From Treponema sp. (lineage in GTDB: Bacteria; Spirochaetota; Spirochaetia; Treponematales; Breznakiellaceae), in NCBI GenBank assembly GCA_031278755.1, contig JAITJV010000198.1, positions 1 through 5,783 of the forward strand: DNA of 5,783 bases, read 5' to 3'. Each line of letters opens with the position of its first letter. Position 1 is the stretch's first letter. Positions 1-5,783 of the stretch are shown here, piece after piece. The position numbers and the translations under genes are program-made. The notes under the pieces are model-generated. The model ran no database searches, was not told the origin of the DNA, and saw nothing but the letters and a program-made list of their open reading frames with translations.

Positions 1-975
1 TATTCCCTCCATCGTTTTCCGCGTGTCGTAGCCCACAAGCAAATCAAAAGAGGTAAAGCCGGAAAGGATATCTATATTGGTAGCCATGCCGCGCCATATC
101 ACGTGACAGTCGCGGTAAAGCAGCGGCTCCCGTACAACCTCGCTGTAGGTAAAATTGTCCCTGCGGACAAAGGTGTCAAAACCGGGAACTTCCATGTACG
201 AAAAGAGAAGACGCGCCTTGTTTTTAACCGGCCCGGCGGCGTTCGATTCCAGTATACGGTTAAGGTTGACTTTTGCGGCTTCGTCCCGGTATTCGGTAAA
301 GAGGGCGAGGGCTTTTTCATAGGTTTCAAGCACCTGTGCTCTGGTTAGTATGTAGCTATAACTCCCGCCTGTTTCCACCGGCTGTTCCCTGTCCGCCTTG
401 TCAAGGAGGCTTTCCGAAGCGATTGCCCTGCTTCCCTGCCTGAACTGCGGTCCGGGAAGGACGCGGAACCGCGCCAGGAGGACGTAGAAAACCGTGATGA
501 ATAAAACAAACGCGGCGGCGGGAATCAGCACGCGGCCCGGCGTAAGCGGCCGGGGCGGCAGAGGGGGAAAGAGCCTTGAAATTTTCCCCGAATCGATCCA
601 TGTCGAAAGGTTGTCTTTTCCGGCGAATTTTCTGATTATGCCGAGGGCCCTGCGGGCAATTTTGTTTTTTTCATCCACTTCCTGCACTTCAAGGTAAAGA
701 TCCACCGCCTTATCGGTTTCTCCGCGGCGAAGGTACAGGACGGCAATGCCCAGAAGTACGCCGGGATCGCGCATCCGCATCTCCCGTGCGCGCTTGAAAT
801 TGGTAAAAGCGCCGCCGAAATCGCCTACCCGAAGAAACGAAACCGCGAGGAGGTAATAATACCTGAATGATCCGAGGTACCGGTTTTCTTCTGATTCCAG
901 AGTCTTAATGGCGCCGTAATAATTGCCTCTTCGCGCAAGACGGGCGGCTCTGGTTAGGACAAGATCGAGTTTCAT
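1..975 (-). CDS. TPR protein with one central transmembrane helix (C-terminus beyond window)
   Basis: The reading frame is open for 325 codons from the ATG at 975 to the left window edge, so the C-terminus is missing. Residues 1-115 are helical TPR-like repeats (for example YYLLAVSFLRVGDFGGAFTNF and GVLLGIAVLYLRRGETDKA). A proline-rich linker at 136-145 leads to a single hydrophobic helix at about 149-168. Next come a helical stretch (about 185-262) and a probably beta-rich region with a Y-x-D-C-x-V-x-W-x-G pattern (287-296). There is no signal peptide, so the TPR part is probably cytoplasmic and the C-terminal half periplasmic; this is inference. In-frame TAA at 984-982 limits the start to GTG 978 or ATG 975, and no convincing Shine-Dalgarno is seen. 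It lies 9 nt after the upstream gene's stop, so it is the last visible gene of the leftward operon. I do not recognise a named family; TPR domains usually mediate protein contacts. Confidence 0.85.
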   Translation of the reverse strand, partial: MKLDLVLTRAARLARRGNYYGAIKTLESEENRYLGSFRYYYLLAVSFLRVGDFGGAFTNFKRAREMRMRDPGVLLGIAVLYLRRGETDKAVDLYLEVQEVDEKNKIARRALGIIRKFAGKDNLSTWIDSGKISRLFPPLPPRPLTPGRVLIPAAAFVLFITVFYVLLARFRVLPGPQFRQGSRAIASESLLDKADREQPVETGGSYSYILTRAQVLETYEKALALFTEYRDEAAKVNLNRILESNAAGPVKNKARLLFSYMEVPGFDTFVRRDNFTYSEVVREPLLYRDCHVIWRGMATNIDILSGFTSFDLLVGYDTRKTMEGI

Positions 976-984
976 CACTCTTTA

Positions 985-2079
985 TCAGGGCAGGCCGTAC
1001 CGTATCCTGATCCGGGCAATCCGGGCCTCCATGGAGTCCATCTCGTCGTCTGAAACGAACAGCGTTCCGGCAAGGCCGGCGTCCACGCGCGCGATGAATT
1101 CCCGCAGGAGGGCGAGATCCTGTTCCCGCGCATCCGCCTGCGCGGAAGCCTCAGCCGGAAGCGCGCCGGAGAAATCGGCCGCGCCGCGGGGATCGGATGC
1201 GTTTGAGGAGTCAGGAATATCCACAACGGCGGGCCCTCCGGAACCGTTCCGCCACGCGGTAAAGCCCGCGGGATCTTCGGCGGCAAGAAGCAGTGAACAG
1301 GAACGTTCCTGCCCCCGGGAAACGACGCCGGGATCAAAATAATACGAAACCGCGGAATCGCCTATTGAATAAGGCAGGTAGTTGAAATTCCGCCCGGATG
1401 TATAGTTTATTTTCCAGGGAACCTCGTTGAGCCGCTTCCAGTTTGCAAAATGGACGAGTTCGGGTGTTTTTTCAACTCCTTCGGAAATACTCCCCATGAG
1501 GGAAATCCGTTCGTTTCTGGATATCCACCATTTTTCCCCCGCGGCCTTCTCTATCACGGTTTCGGAAACGACGGACTGCCGCCCGGTGATAAAGGGCGTT
1601 CGCGCGCCCCCCTCCCCGAGGCTGGTATCCAGAAGAAACCTGAAACCGACCGAAGCTTCATGAGGGCCGAGGTTTACCGCCTTTATGGTTATCGCGACGC
1701 CGTTAGTCTGCGTGGAATTTTTTGTTTTGATAAAGGAAAATTCCTCCCGCACCGAAAGAAAGGACGATTCAAAGATCAGGGCGGGGTTTGTTTCCGTTCC
1801 CCCGGCGCGGAAACGGAAGGCGGCGGAATCCCCCAGTTTGTAGGTCATATTGTTGACCATCACGGTGATAAAACTTGTACGGGGGTCCTCGTCGACAAAA
1901 AAAGGCTCGTATTTTTCACTGGCAAAATCGGAAAGATAGTAAAGTGAAAAGCGGCCGGTTGTTTCATGGAGGACAAGCTTTATCCTGCCGCTGACATATT
2001 CGGCCCCGGAAATTTGTCCCGGCCGAAAAACCGCAAGAATACAGCCAAAGAAGAAAACGGCGCGCTGAATTTTTTTCAT
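985..2079 (-). CDS. Exported beta-rich protein of unknown function
   Basis: This encodes 364 residues. The N-terminus (MKKIQRAVFFFGCILAV) is a signal peptide with likely cleavage after A26 (ISGA/EY), so the protein should be periplasmic or surface exposed. Residues about 30-270 alternate in a beta-strand pattern. They contain motif blocks VNLGPH (135-140), FRFLLDTSLG (146-155), HFANW (210-214) and IGDSAVSYYFDP (239-250). From memory, similar spacing of a 'LLDT', 'FANW' and 'DSAV-YY' signature occurs in beta-sandwich regions of uncharacterised exported proteins from other phyla; I could not search this. An Ala/Ser/Asp-rich linker (about 285-318) leads to a charged C-terminal helix (318-360). 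The start overlaps the upstream stop as ATGA, which implies translational coupling. No catalytic motif is evident. With its two TPR neighbours it is probably part of an envelope assembly. The exact function is unknown. Confidence 0.85.
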   Translation of the reverse strand: MKKIQRAVFFFGCILAVFRPGQISGAEYVSGRIKLVLHETTGRFSLYYLSDFASEKYEPFFVDEDPRTSFITVMVNNMTYKLGDSAAFRFRAGGTETNPALIFESSFLSVREEFSFIKTKNSTQTNGVAITIKAVNLGPHEASVGFRFLLDTSLGEGGARTPFITGRQSVVSETVIEKAAGEKWWISRNERISLMGSISEGVEKTPELVHFANWKRLNEVPWKINYTSGRNFNYLPYSIGDSAVSYYFDPGVVSRGQERSCSLLLAAEDPAGFTAWRNGSGGPAVVDIPDSSNASDPRGAADFSGALPAEASAQADAREQDLALLREFIARVDAGLAGTLFVSDDEMDSMEARIARIRIRYGLP

Positions 2080-2990
2080 TGCCCGCCCCCGCTCCGGCCG
2101 GATTGTAGATATTCCTCGGTTTCCACCGCCTGATTCCGTATTTCGCGGAGCCTTCTCTGCCTGTCCGTTCCGCCTGATATGTTGAGCAGGGCCTCAAGTT
2201 CGCTTATACGCGCTTCCGCCGCGGAAAGCTGCCTGCGGTATTCTTCGGCGGAAAGTCCGCCGCCGTCCAAATCGGCAAAACGCTTCTGATAGGCGACAAG
2301 GGCCTGATCGTAGAAACGTTCCCTGCGCTGGTAATCTTCCACGGATTTCAGGGATTCCTCATGACTCCATTTGAGCATTTCAAGGAGTTCGGATTCAACT
2401 TTCTTTTGATTAATAAGGGCAAGACGGTAGGACGCCGCCTCGAATTTGGCGCTCTGGGGGTATTGTTCGGTTATAAGGGCAAAAACATCACGGGCTTCTT
2501 CAAACTGCCCCATGGCAAAAAGGCTTTCCCCTATCCAGTACAGGGCGGCGGCTTTCTTTACCGCGTCCCCGGTATTATCCGCATAATCCCTGAGCAGCAC
2601 GGCCGATTCGTCCCAGCGCCCGAGATAAAAAAGAACGCGGCCTTTGTGGTAGGAAAGCTCTCCGGCGTACCGGCTTTCAGGCGCCGCGCGTTCAAGTTCC
2701 TCCATATCTTCGAGAGAAGCCCCGTATTCACCGGCGGAAAGTTCCGCGAGGCTTATCCAATACAGGGCCTCCGCCCGCTCGTCCGTATTCCGCGCTTCCG
2801 CTTCGGCCCGGCGCAGTTCTATAACCGCCTCCCGCCAGCGGGATTCCCCGTACAGTGTTATTCCCCGTTCAAGACGGGACGTCAGGGAAAAAGCGGGAAT
2901 AACAGAAAAGAGGAAAATAAGCGTACCGCAAAAAAGTGCCCTTGGGGACATACGATGCCGCCTGAGGCCGCACAAGGCTTTATTGTTCAT
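2076..2990 (-). CDS. Exported TPR protein with C-terminal coiled coil (CpoB/YbgF- or BamD-like architecture)
   Basis: This encodes 304 residues. A basic n-region (RRHR at 10-13), a hydrophobic core (19-32) and an AFS/L site after S35 form a Sec signal peptide, so the mature protein is probably periplasmic. About five TPR units follow: roughly 38-67, 72-103, 109-141, 146-178 and 183-205. The fourth (YWIGESLFAMGQFEEARDVF) is typical of CpoB/YbgF, the TolA-binding periplasmic TPR family. Unlike CpoB, whose coiled coil is N-terminal, here the charged coiled coil is C-terminal (about 210-295), so orthology is doubtful. The start at 2990 has AGGAG 8 nt upstream; the alternative M14 has no such site. 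It lies 72 nt after rpe and overlaps the next gene by 4 nt. It is likely a scaffold for envelope protein complexes (inferred from domain type only). Confidence 0.87.
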   Translation of the reverse strand: MNNKALCGLRRHRMSPRALFCGTLIFLFSVIPAFSLTSRLERGITLYGESRWREAVIELRRAEAEARNTDERAEALYWISLAELSAGEYGASLEDMEELERAAPESRYAGELSYHKGRVLFYLGRWDESAVLLRDYADNTGDAVKKAAALYWIGESLFAMGQFEEARDVFALITEQYPQSAKFEAASYRLALINQKKVESELLEMLKWSHEESLKSVEDYQRRERFYDQALVAYQKRFADLDGGGLSAEEYRRQLSAAEARISELEALLNISGGTDRQRRLREIRNQAVETEEYLQSGRSGGGQ

Positions 2991-2998
2991 CCATGGCG

Positions 2999-3003
2999 CT
3001 CCT
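2999..3003 (-). promoter_or_regulatory. Ribosome binding site deciding the start of the exported TPR gene
   Basis: AGGAG on the minus strand ends 8 nt before the ATG at 2990. Another ATG at 2994 is only 4 nt away, and its frame closes after four codons (M-D-E-Q-stop). The 8-nt spacing therefore selects 2990 as the true start. Confidence 0.8.
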
Positions 3004-3043
3004 GTATCGATTTTCGGCGTGAAAGCCCTTCTCCATAAGCATT

Positions 3044-3084
3044 ACGGACGCTCAACCCGGGTTCAGTTTCCCCGGAGCGTCCGT
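3044..3084 (-). repeat. Inverted repeat enclosing the rpe stop codon (RNA hairpin without U-tract)
   Basis: Perfect 10-bp arms at 3044-3053 and 3075-3084 (ACGGACGCTC / GAGCGTCCGT) flank a 21-nt centre containing the rpe TGA (3065-3063). In the RNA the stem can extend by CGGG/CCCG inside the loop, with a 4-nt bulge on the 3' side. The centre also holds a 10-bp palindrome, AACCCGGGTT (3054-3063). No run of U follows on either strand, so it is not a standard intrinsic terminator. It may be a partial terminator, an RNA-stabilising 3' structure or a processing site separating rpe from the three downstream genes. Confidence 0.75.
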
Positions 3085-3734
3085 ACCAGCGCCGCTTTGT
3101 CCGCCGCATTGAAAAAAGCCGAACCGGCGACAAGCACGTCCGCCCCCGCCTCCCTGGCGCCCGCGGCGGTCTCCTCATTGATCCCTCCGTCAACCGAAAC
3201 AAGGAACCCGTACCGCTGTTTTTCACGAATTTGCACCAGGGTCTTTACCTTTTCAAGGCAGCGGGGGATCAGTTTCTGGCCGCCGAAACCGGGATTGACC
3301 GTCATAACAAGGACGAGATCGGCAAAGGGGAGCAGCTCTTCGATCGCGCCGACCGGGGTGGACGGCACTATGCTTATCCCCGCTTTTTTGCCGAGTTCCT
3401 TTATTGACATGAGCGTGCGGTGGGAATGGACCTCCGCTTCGGGATGAAAAGTGATGAAACCGGCGCCGGCTTCGGCAAAACCGCGGATCAGTACGTCCGG
3501 CCGGGCAACCATGAGGTGGACGTCAAACAAAGCCCGTGAACGGGGCCGCAGATCGGCCGCGGTTTTGGGGCCGAAAGTAAGGTTGGGCACAAAACAGCCG
3601 TCCATGACGTCAAAATGCAGCCATTCGGCGCCGGAAGCGTCAATCTCACCCGCGGCGGTTTCCAGGCTGGCAAAATCCGCGCTGAGTATTGAAGGCGCTA
3701 TAATAACGCCGGCCCCAAAAGAACGTTCCCCCAT
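3063..3734 (-). CDS. rpe: Ribulose-phosphate 3-epimerase
   Basis: This cytoplasmic enzyme of the pentose phosphate pathway interconverts D-ribulose 5-phosphate and D-xylulose 5-phosphate. The 223-residue product has the usual family length and all the signature blocks of the TIM barrel: APSILSADF (13-21), HFDVMDG (40-46), DVHLMV (71-76), VNPGFGGQ (146-153) and SVDGGI (180-185). The expected metal and catalytic residues are H40, D42, H73 and D182, with D42 and D182 the acid/base pair by family knowledge. The phosphate-binding region is GGI (183-185) plus AGS (203-205). The frame is open up to 3833, but that extension has no family similarity and would run through the promoter, so ATG 3734 is chosen; it leaves 12 residues before APSIL. 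No Shine-Dalgarno is visible, and the predicted transcript start falls at this ATG. It is the first gene of the leftward unit, with a hairpin across its stop codon. Confidence 0.97.
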   Translation of the reverse strand: MGERSFGAGVIIAPSILSADFASLETAAGEIDASGAEWLHFDVMDGCFVPNLTFGPKTAADLRPRSRALFDVHLMVARPDVLIRGFAEAGAGFITFHPEAEVHSHRTLMSIKELGKKAGISIVPSTPVGAIEELLPFADLVLVMTVNPGFGGQKLIPRCLEKVKTLVQIREKQRYGFLVSVDGGINEETAAGAREAGADVLVAGSAFFNAADKAALVRTLRGN

Positions 3735-3740
3735 ACTTTG

Positions 3741-3770
3741 ATGATACGCTTCCGGGGGACTGCTTGTCAA
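3741..3770 (-). promoter_or_regulatory. Sigma-70 promoter of rpe, predicted leaderless
   Basis: On the minus strand a perfect -35 TTGACA (3770-3765) is separated by 18 nt from the -10 TATCAT (3746-3741, one mismatch to TATAAT). The usual 6-7 nt from the -10 to the start point puts transcription initiation at about 3734, the A of the rpe ATG. This is inferred from consensus only. A second possible -10, TATACT (3789-3784), has no good -35. Confidence 0.7.
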
Positions 3771-3791
3771 AGCCCCAAAAAATAGTATAAT
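3764..3791 (+). promoter_or_regulatory. Sigma-70 promoter of the TPR-greA unit
   Basis: TTGTCA (3764-3769, one mismatch to TTGACA), a 16-nt spacer and a perfect TATAAT (3786-3791) form a near-consensus promoter. Transcription should start near 3798, giving a leader of about 39 nt to ATG 3837 or about 18 nt to ATG 3816. Its -35 shares bases with the -35 of the opposite-facing rpe promoter. Confidence 0.75.
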
Positions 3792-3836
3792 TTGAAAGAT
3801 ATAGTTTTTATCAGAATGTTTGAAACAGATCAAGCC

Positions 3837-4781
3837 ATGAGTACAGATGTTTCCGTTGAGGGGCTTATTCAGAAGGCCTATGACATGCTGAAAGCCTCAA
3901 ACGCAGCTTCGGCCCTGGAGGCGCTCGAAGAAGCCCTTGCTCTTGATTTCGATCATCCTGAGGTAAAGTACGGACTTAAATGCCTCGAATGGTGGCTGGA
4001 GCAGATGCGGCGGGTAAATGAATTTCAGGACCCTTACGACAGGGGCGCGTATATACTGTCGCAATGGAGGCCGTATTACGGTTTTCTGGATCGTTTTACC
4101 GAAAACCACGATCATTGCCAGTACGCGGTCAAGGTTTTTGTTTACCGGACGGCCCTTAAATATTTTGAGGATCTGCTGGGGGACAGGGCCAACAGCCTTG
4201 ATCCCGGCCTTCTCCTTCAGATAGGCCGCTGCTACAAGGGGACGGGGAATTACGAGGAAGCCCTGACCTATCTGGAACAGGCCGCCCGTTTCATGCGCGA
4301 GGACGGCGAAACCCTGGCGGAACTTGCCGACGTCAACGCCCTCCTCGCGGAACAGCGGGCGGCAAAGGCGCTTTTCAGAGAAGCCTTTTTCCTTGATCCC
4401 CAGAAAATAGAACTCAGGTCCATGGAATCGGAACTGATCATACGGCTGCGGGACAAGGTAAAGGAAATGGGATATTCCGGGCGCCTGCTTGCGGAATGGC
4501 TGCCTGTTTACGGCTGCCTTCTTGGGGTGTTTTCCGTAAAGCGGGAACTGAAACAGGTGGAATTGGGGAGGCTTAAACAGTCCATCTTCGCCCTGGAAAA
4601 CGAGATACGTTCGGGCGGAGGCCCCGACGGAACAAGCCTCCTTAAGCCGCGGCTCCTCAACCGTTATTTCTGGCTTATCGATCACTATGAGAATGTCCGG
4701 GAGGATCCCGGCCTCATCGAGGAAACCATGCTGAAAATTAAACTGATAGATCCGGCTGTTTATGAACGGTATACCAAGTAA
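3837..4781 (+). CDS. Cytoplasmic TPR protein upstream of greA
   Basis: This encodes 314 residues from ATG 3837, with no signal peptide or membrane helix. TPR-like units are visible at about 7-40 (IQKAYDMLKASNAASALEAL), 122-155 (LLLQIGRCYKGTGNYEEALT) and 156-189 (ending AKALFREAFFLDPQ). Residues 50-115 are rich in Trp, Tyr and Phe. The C-terminal third (200-314) is helical and unlike TPRs. In-frame starts also exist at ATG 3816 and TTG 3792. The TTG begins inside the promoter's last base and would precede the transcript start, so it is excluded. Neither ATG has a Shine-Dalgarno; 3837 is preferred because it leaves a normal leader, but 3816 remains possible. The stop is 11 nt before greA, so the two are very likely co-transcribed. 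I know of no characterised function; a link to transcription or to GreA is inferred only from position. Confidence 0.88.
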   Translation: MSTDVSVEGLIQKAYDMLKASNAASALEALEEALALDFDHPEVKYGLKCLEWWLEQMRRVNEFQDPYDRGAYILSQWRPYYGFLDRFTENHDHCQYAVKVFVYRTALKYFEDLLGDRANSLDPGLLLQIGRCYKGTGNYEEALTYLEQAARFMREDGETLAELADVNALLAEQRAAKALFREAFFLDPQKIELRSMESELIIRLRDKVKEMGYSGRLLAEWLPVYGCLLGVFSVKRELKQVELGRLKQSIFALENEIRSGGGPDGTSLLKPRLLNRYFWLIDHYENVREDPGLIEETMLKIKLIDPAVYERYTK

Positions 4782-4785
4782 GGAG
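4781..4785 (+). promoter_or_regulatory. Ribosome binding site of greA
   Basis: AGGAG lies 7 nt before the ATG at 4793, and its first base is the last base of the preceding gene's TAA stop. This is near-optimal spacing and contrasts with the two genes at the divergent promoter, which have no recognisable site. Confidence 0.85.
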
Positions 4786-4792
4786 TTACGAG

Positions 4793-5783
4793 ATGTCTGA
4801 AGCTCTCTTGAAGAATGTGCAGGAAATGCTGAATGAAGAAAAATGGACCAGAGCCACCCTCAGCAATTATTCAACCAGTCAGTTCAAAGAGCTTGATCTT
4901 GTCCTCAAAGACGCGCGTGAAAAACGGCTGGATGATGAGCTTAAAAAAATATGCGACGAACACCTGCTTCACACAAAGAACAGCATTATCGCCCTTTACC
5001 TTTCGGGGATGATAGCCCTTTCCCGTCAGCTTATCGACGATTCGGCCATGACGAACCTTGTAACGATCTTTGTGGACAACCGCAAATGGAATATCGTAAA
5101 GTACCTGTGCGAAGGAATTCTGGAATACGGGGAGTCCAAATTTGCCCTTCGCACCCTTGCCGAATACTACAAAAACGACAATACGGAAGAACCCGTTTAT
5201 GAAATCTGGGAGCGGCTCGTCAAGGTTGATTACGAGGAAGCGGATCTCGCCAAGTCCCTGGCGGAACATTATGAAAAAGAAAATCAAATAGAAGCGGCCG
5301 TCGATTACTATAAAAAGGCCCTTCACCGGTATATAAACAAGGCGCTGTTTACCAATGTACGGGAAATCTGGGAAAAGCTTCTTGTTTACTGTCCCGAAGA
5401 CATTGATTTTTTTCTCCATGTTCAAAAACGCGTCGCGAAGAACATAAGCGAAGAAAAGGCCGTTCTCCTGCTACAAGATGTGTACGGCGCCTGCAAGGAC
5501 AAGGACGTCAACACGGCCATAAGCATCCTCAAGCTCATTCTTCAGTACGATGAAAGAGACGCCCAGGCCCGCAGGGAAATAGCCGAGTGTTACAGAAAGA
5601 AGCACGCGGACCACAGCCAGCTTGAAGAATATATACGCATATCGAACCTTACCCAGAATTACCGGAACGTCCATGAAGCCGTTACGGATTTTGAAAAGCA
5701 CATCGCCTTTGACAGGGGAAACTTCGTGTTTCACCGCACCTGGGGAGTCGGGCGTATCGCCAGTTTCAGGGGAGACGAGATCG
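4793..5783 (+). CDS. greA: Spirochaete-type transcription elongation factor GreA with long N-terminal extension (5' part)
   Basis: The window holds the first 330 codons, and the gene runs off the right edge. Spirochaetal GreA (Treponema, Borrelia) is known to be about 900 residues, with the GreA coiled coil and C-terminal domain at the far end of a long extension. What is seen here matches that extension: a helical N-terminus (1-60), helical-repeat segments including a TPR-like unit near 154-182, and NFVFHRTWGVGRI (310-322), which I remember as conserved in these proteins. The GreA domain itself is not in view. GreA rescues backtracked RNA polymerase by stimulating cleavage of the nascent RNA 3' end. 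The role of the extension is unknown; the WGVG segment resembles the start of a small beta-barrel and may bind polymerase or RNA (inference). It follows the TPR gene by 11 nt with a strong Shine-Dalgarno. Alternative: a related large protein lacking the GreA domain. Confidence 0.82.
   Translation, partial: MSEALLKNVQEMLNEEKWTRATLSNYSTSQFKELDLVLKDAREKRLDDELKKICDEHLLHTKNSIIALYLSGMIALSRQLIDDSAMTNLVTIFVDNRKWNIVKYLCEGILEYGESKFALRTLAEYYKNDNTEEPVYEIWERLVKVDYEEADLAKSLAEHYEKENQIEAAVDYYKKALHRYINKALFTNVREIWEKLLVYCPEDIDFFLHVQKRVAKNISEEKAVLLLQDVYGACKDKDVNTAISILKLILQYDERDAQARREIAECYRKKHADHSQLEEYIRISNLTQNYRNVHEAVTDFEKHIAFDRGNFVFHRTWGVGRIASFRGDEI

Noticed and set aside
1298..1311. 14-bp perfect palindrome CAGGAACGTTCCTG
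   Set aside because: It lies deep in coding sequence. One such palindrome is not surprising by chance in 5.8 kb. A shorter GAACGTTC at 3721-3728 does not extend the match.
2041..2043. Cys13 in the signal peptide of the beta-rich protein as a lipoprotein site
   Set aside because: The preceding residues FFG make a poor lipobox and the hydrophobic stretch before it is too short. A normal signal-peptidase site after A26 fits better.
1..2990. The TPR and exported genes as a Bat aerotolerance operon
   Set aside because: No von Willebrand A domain (MIDAS motif), MoxR ATPase or BatD-like protein is visible, so the resemblance is only the presence of TPRs.
2361..3038. 225-codon open frame on the plus strand opposite the exported TPR gene
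   Set aside because: It is antisense to a gene with a clear signal peptide, TPRs and Shine-Dalgarno. Its translation has no domain-like pattern, and such shadows are common in GC-rich coding DNA.
3735..3833. N-terminal extension of rpe by 33 codons from an upstream start at 3833
   Set aside because: The extension has no similarity to the epimerase family, would run through both promoters and would overlap the divergent gene's leader. ATG 3734 gives the normal family length.
3792..3836. TTG start at 3792 for the TPR gene
   Set aside because: It begins one base after the first position past the -10 TATAAT and lies upstream of the predicted transcript start at about 3798, so it could not be in the mRNA.
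3897..4685. 262-codon open frame on the minus strand opposite the TPR gene before greA
   Set aside because: The plus strand has convincing TPR sequence, a promoter and operon linkage to greA. The antisense frame shows no recognisable motif.

Overview
The window looks like the chromosome of a spirochaete, most likely a Treponema-type organism with moderately high GC (mid-50s percent by eye). The main evidence is the protein starting at 4793. Its sequence matches my memory of the very long N-terminal region of the spirochaetal GreA protein, ending in the block NFVFHRTWGVGRI. The other genes suit a Treponema-like genome: many tetratricopeptide-repeat (TPR) proteins, small envelope proteins without characterised relatives, and tight gene packing. 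I see no mobile elements, tRNA or rRNA genes, CRISPR arrays or signs of recent transfer. No stretch over 300 bases lacks a gene.

The window holds two divergent transcription units separated by about 100 bp (3735-3836). The leftward unit starts with rpe (ribulose-phosphate 3-epimerase, 3734 to 3063). A 72-bp gap carrying a strong hairpin follows. Then come three tightly packed genes: an exported TPR protein with a C-terminal coiled coil (2990-2076), an exported beta-rich protein (2079-985, ATGA overlap), and a TPR protein with one central membrane helix (975 to beyond the left edge). These three look like parts of one envelope-associated module of unknown function.

The rightward unit has a cytoplasmic TPR protein (3837-4781) and, 11 nt later and behind a good Shine-Dalgarno sequence, the spirochaete-type greA (4793 to beyond the right edge). 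The spacing suggests the two are co-transcribed.

The most informative regulatory DNA is the divergent spacer. Both strands carry near-consensus sigma-70 promoters, and their -35 hexamers share the same seven bases (3764-3770). The rpe promoter is placed so that transcription should start at or within a base or two of the rpe ATG, implying a leaderless mRNA. That fits the absence of a Shine-Dalgarno sequence there.

No clearly new defence or mobile system is present. The best candidates for something undescribed are the secreted TPR / beta-rich / membrane-TPR trio, the shared -35 switch with a leaderless rpe, and the hairpin enclosing the rpe stop codon.
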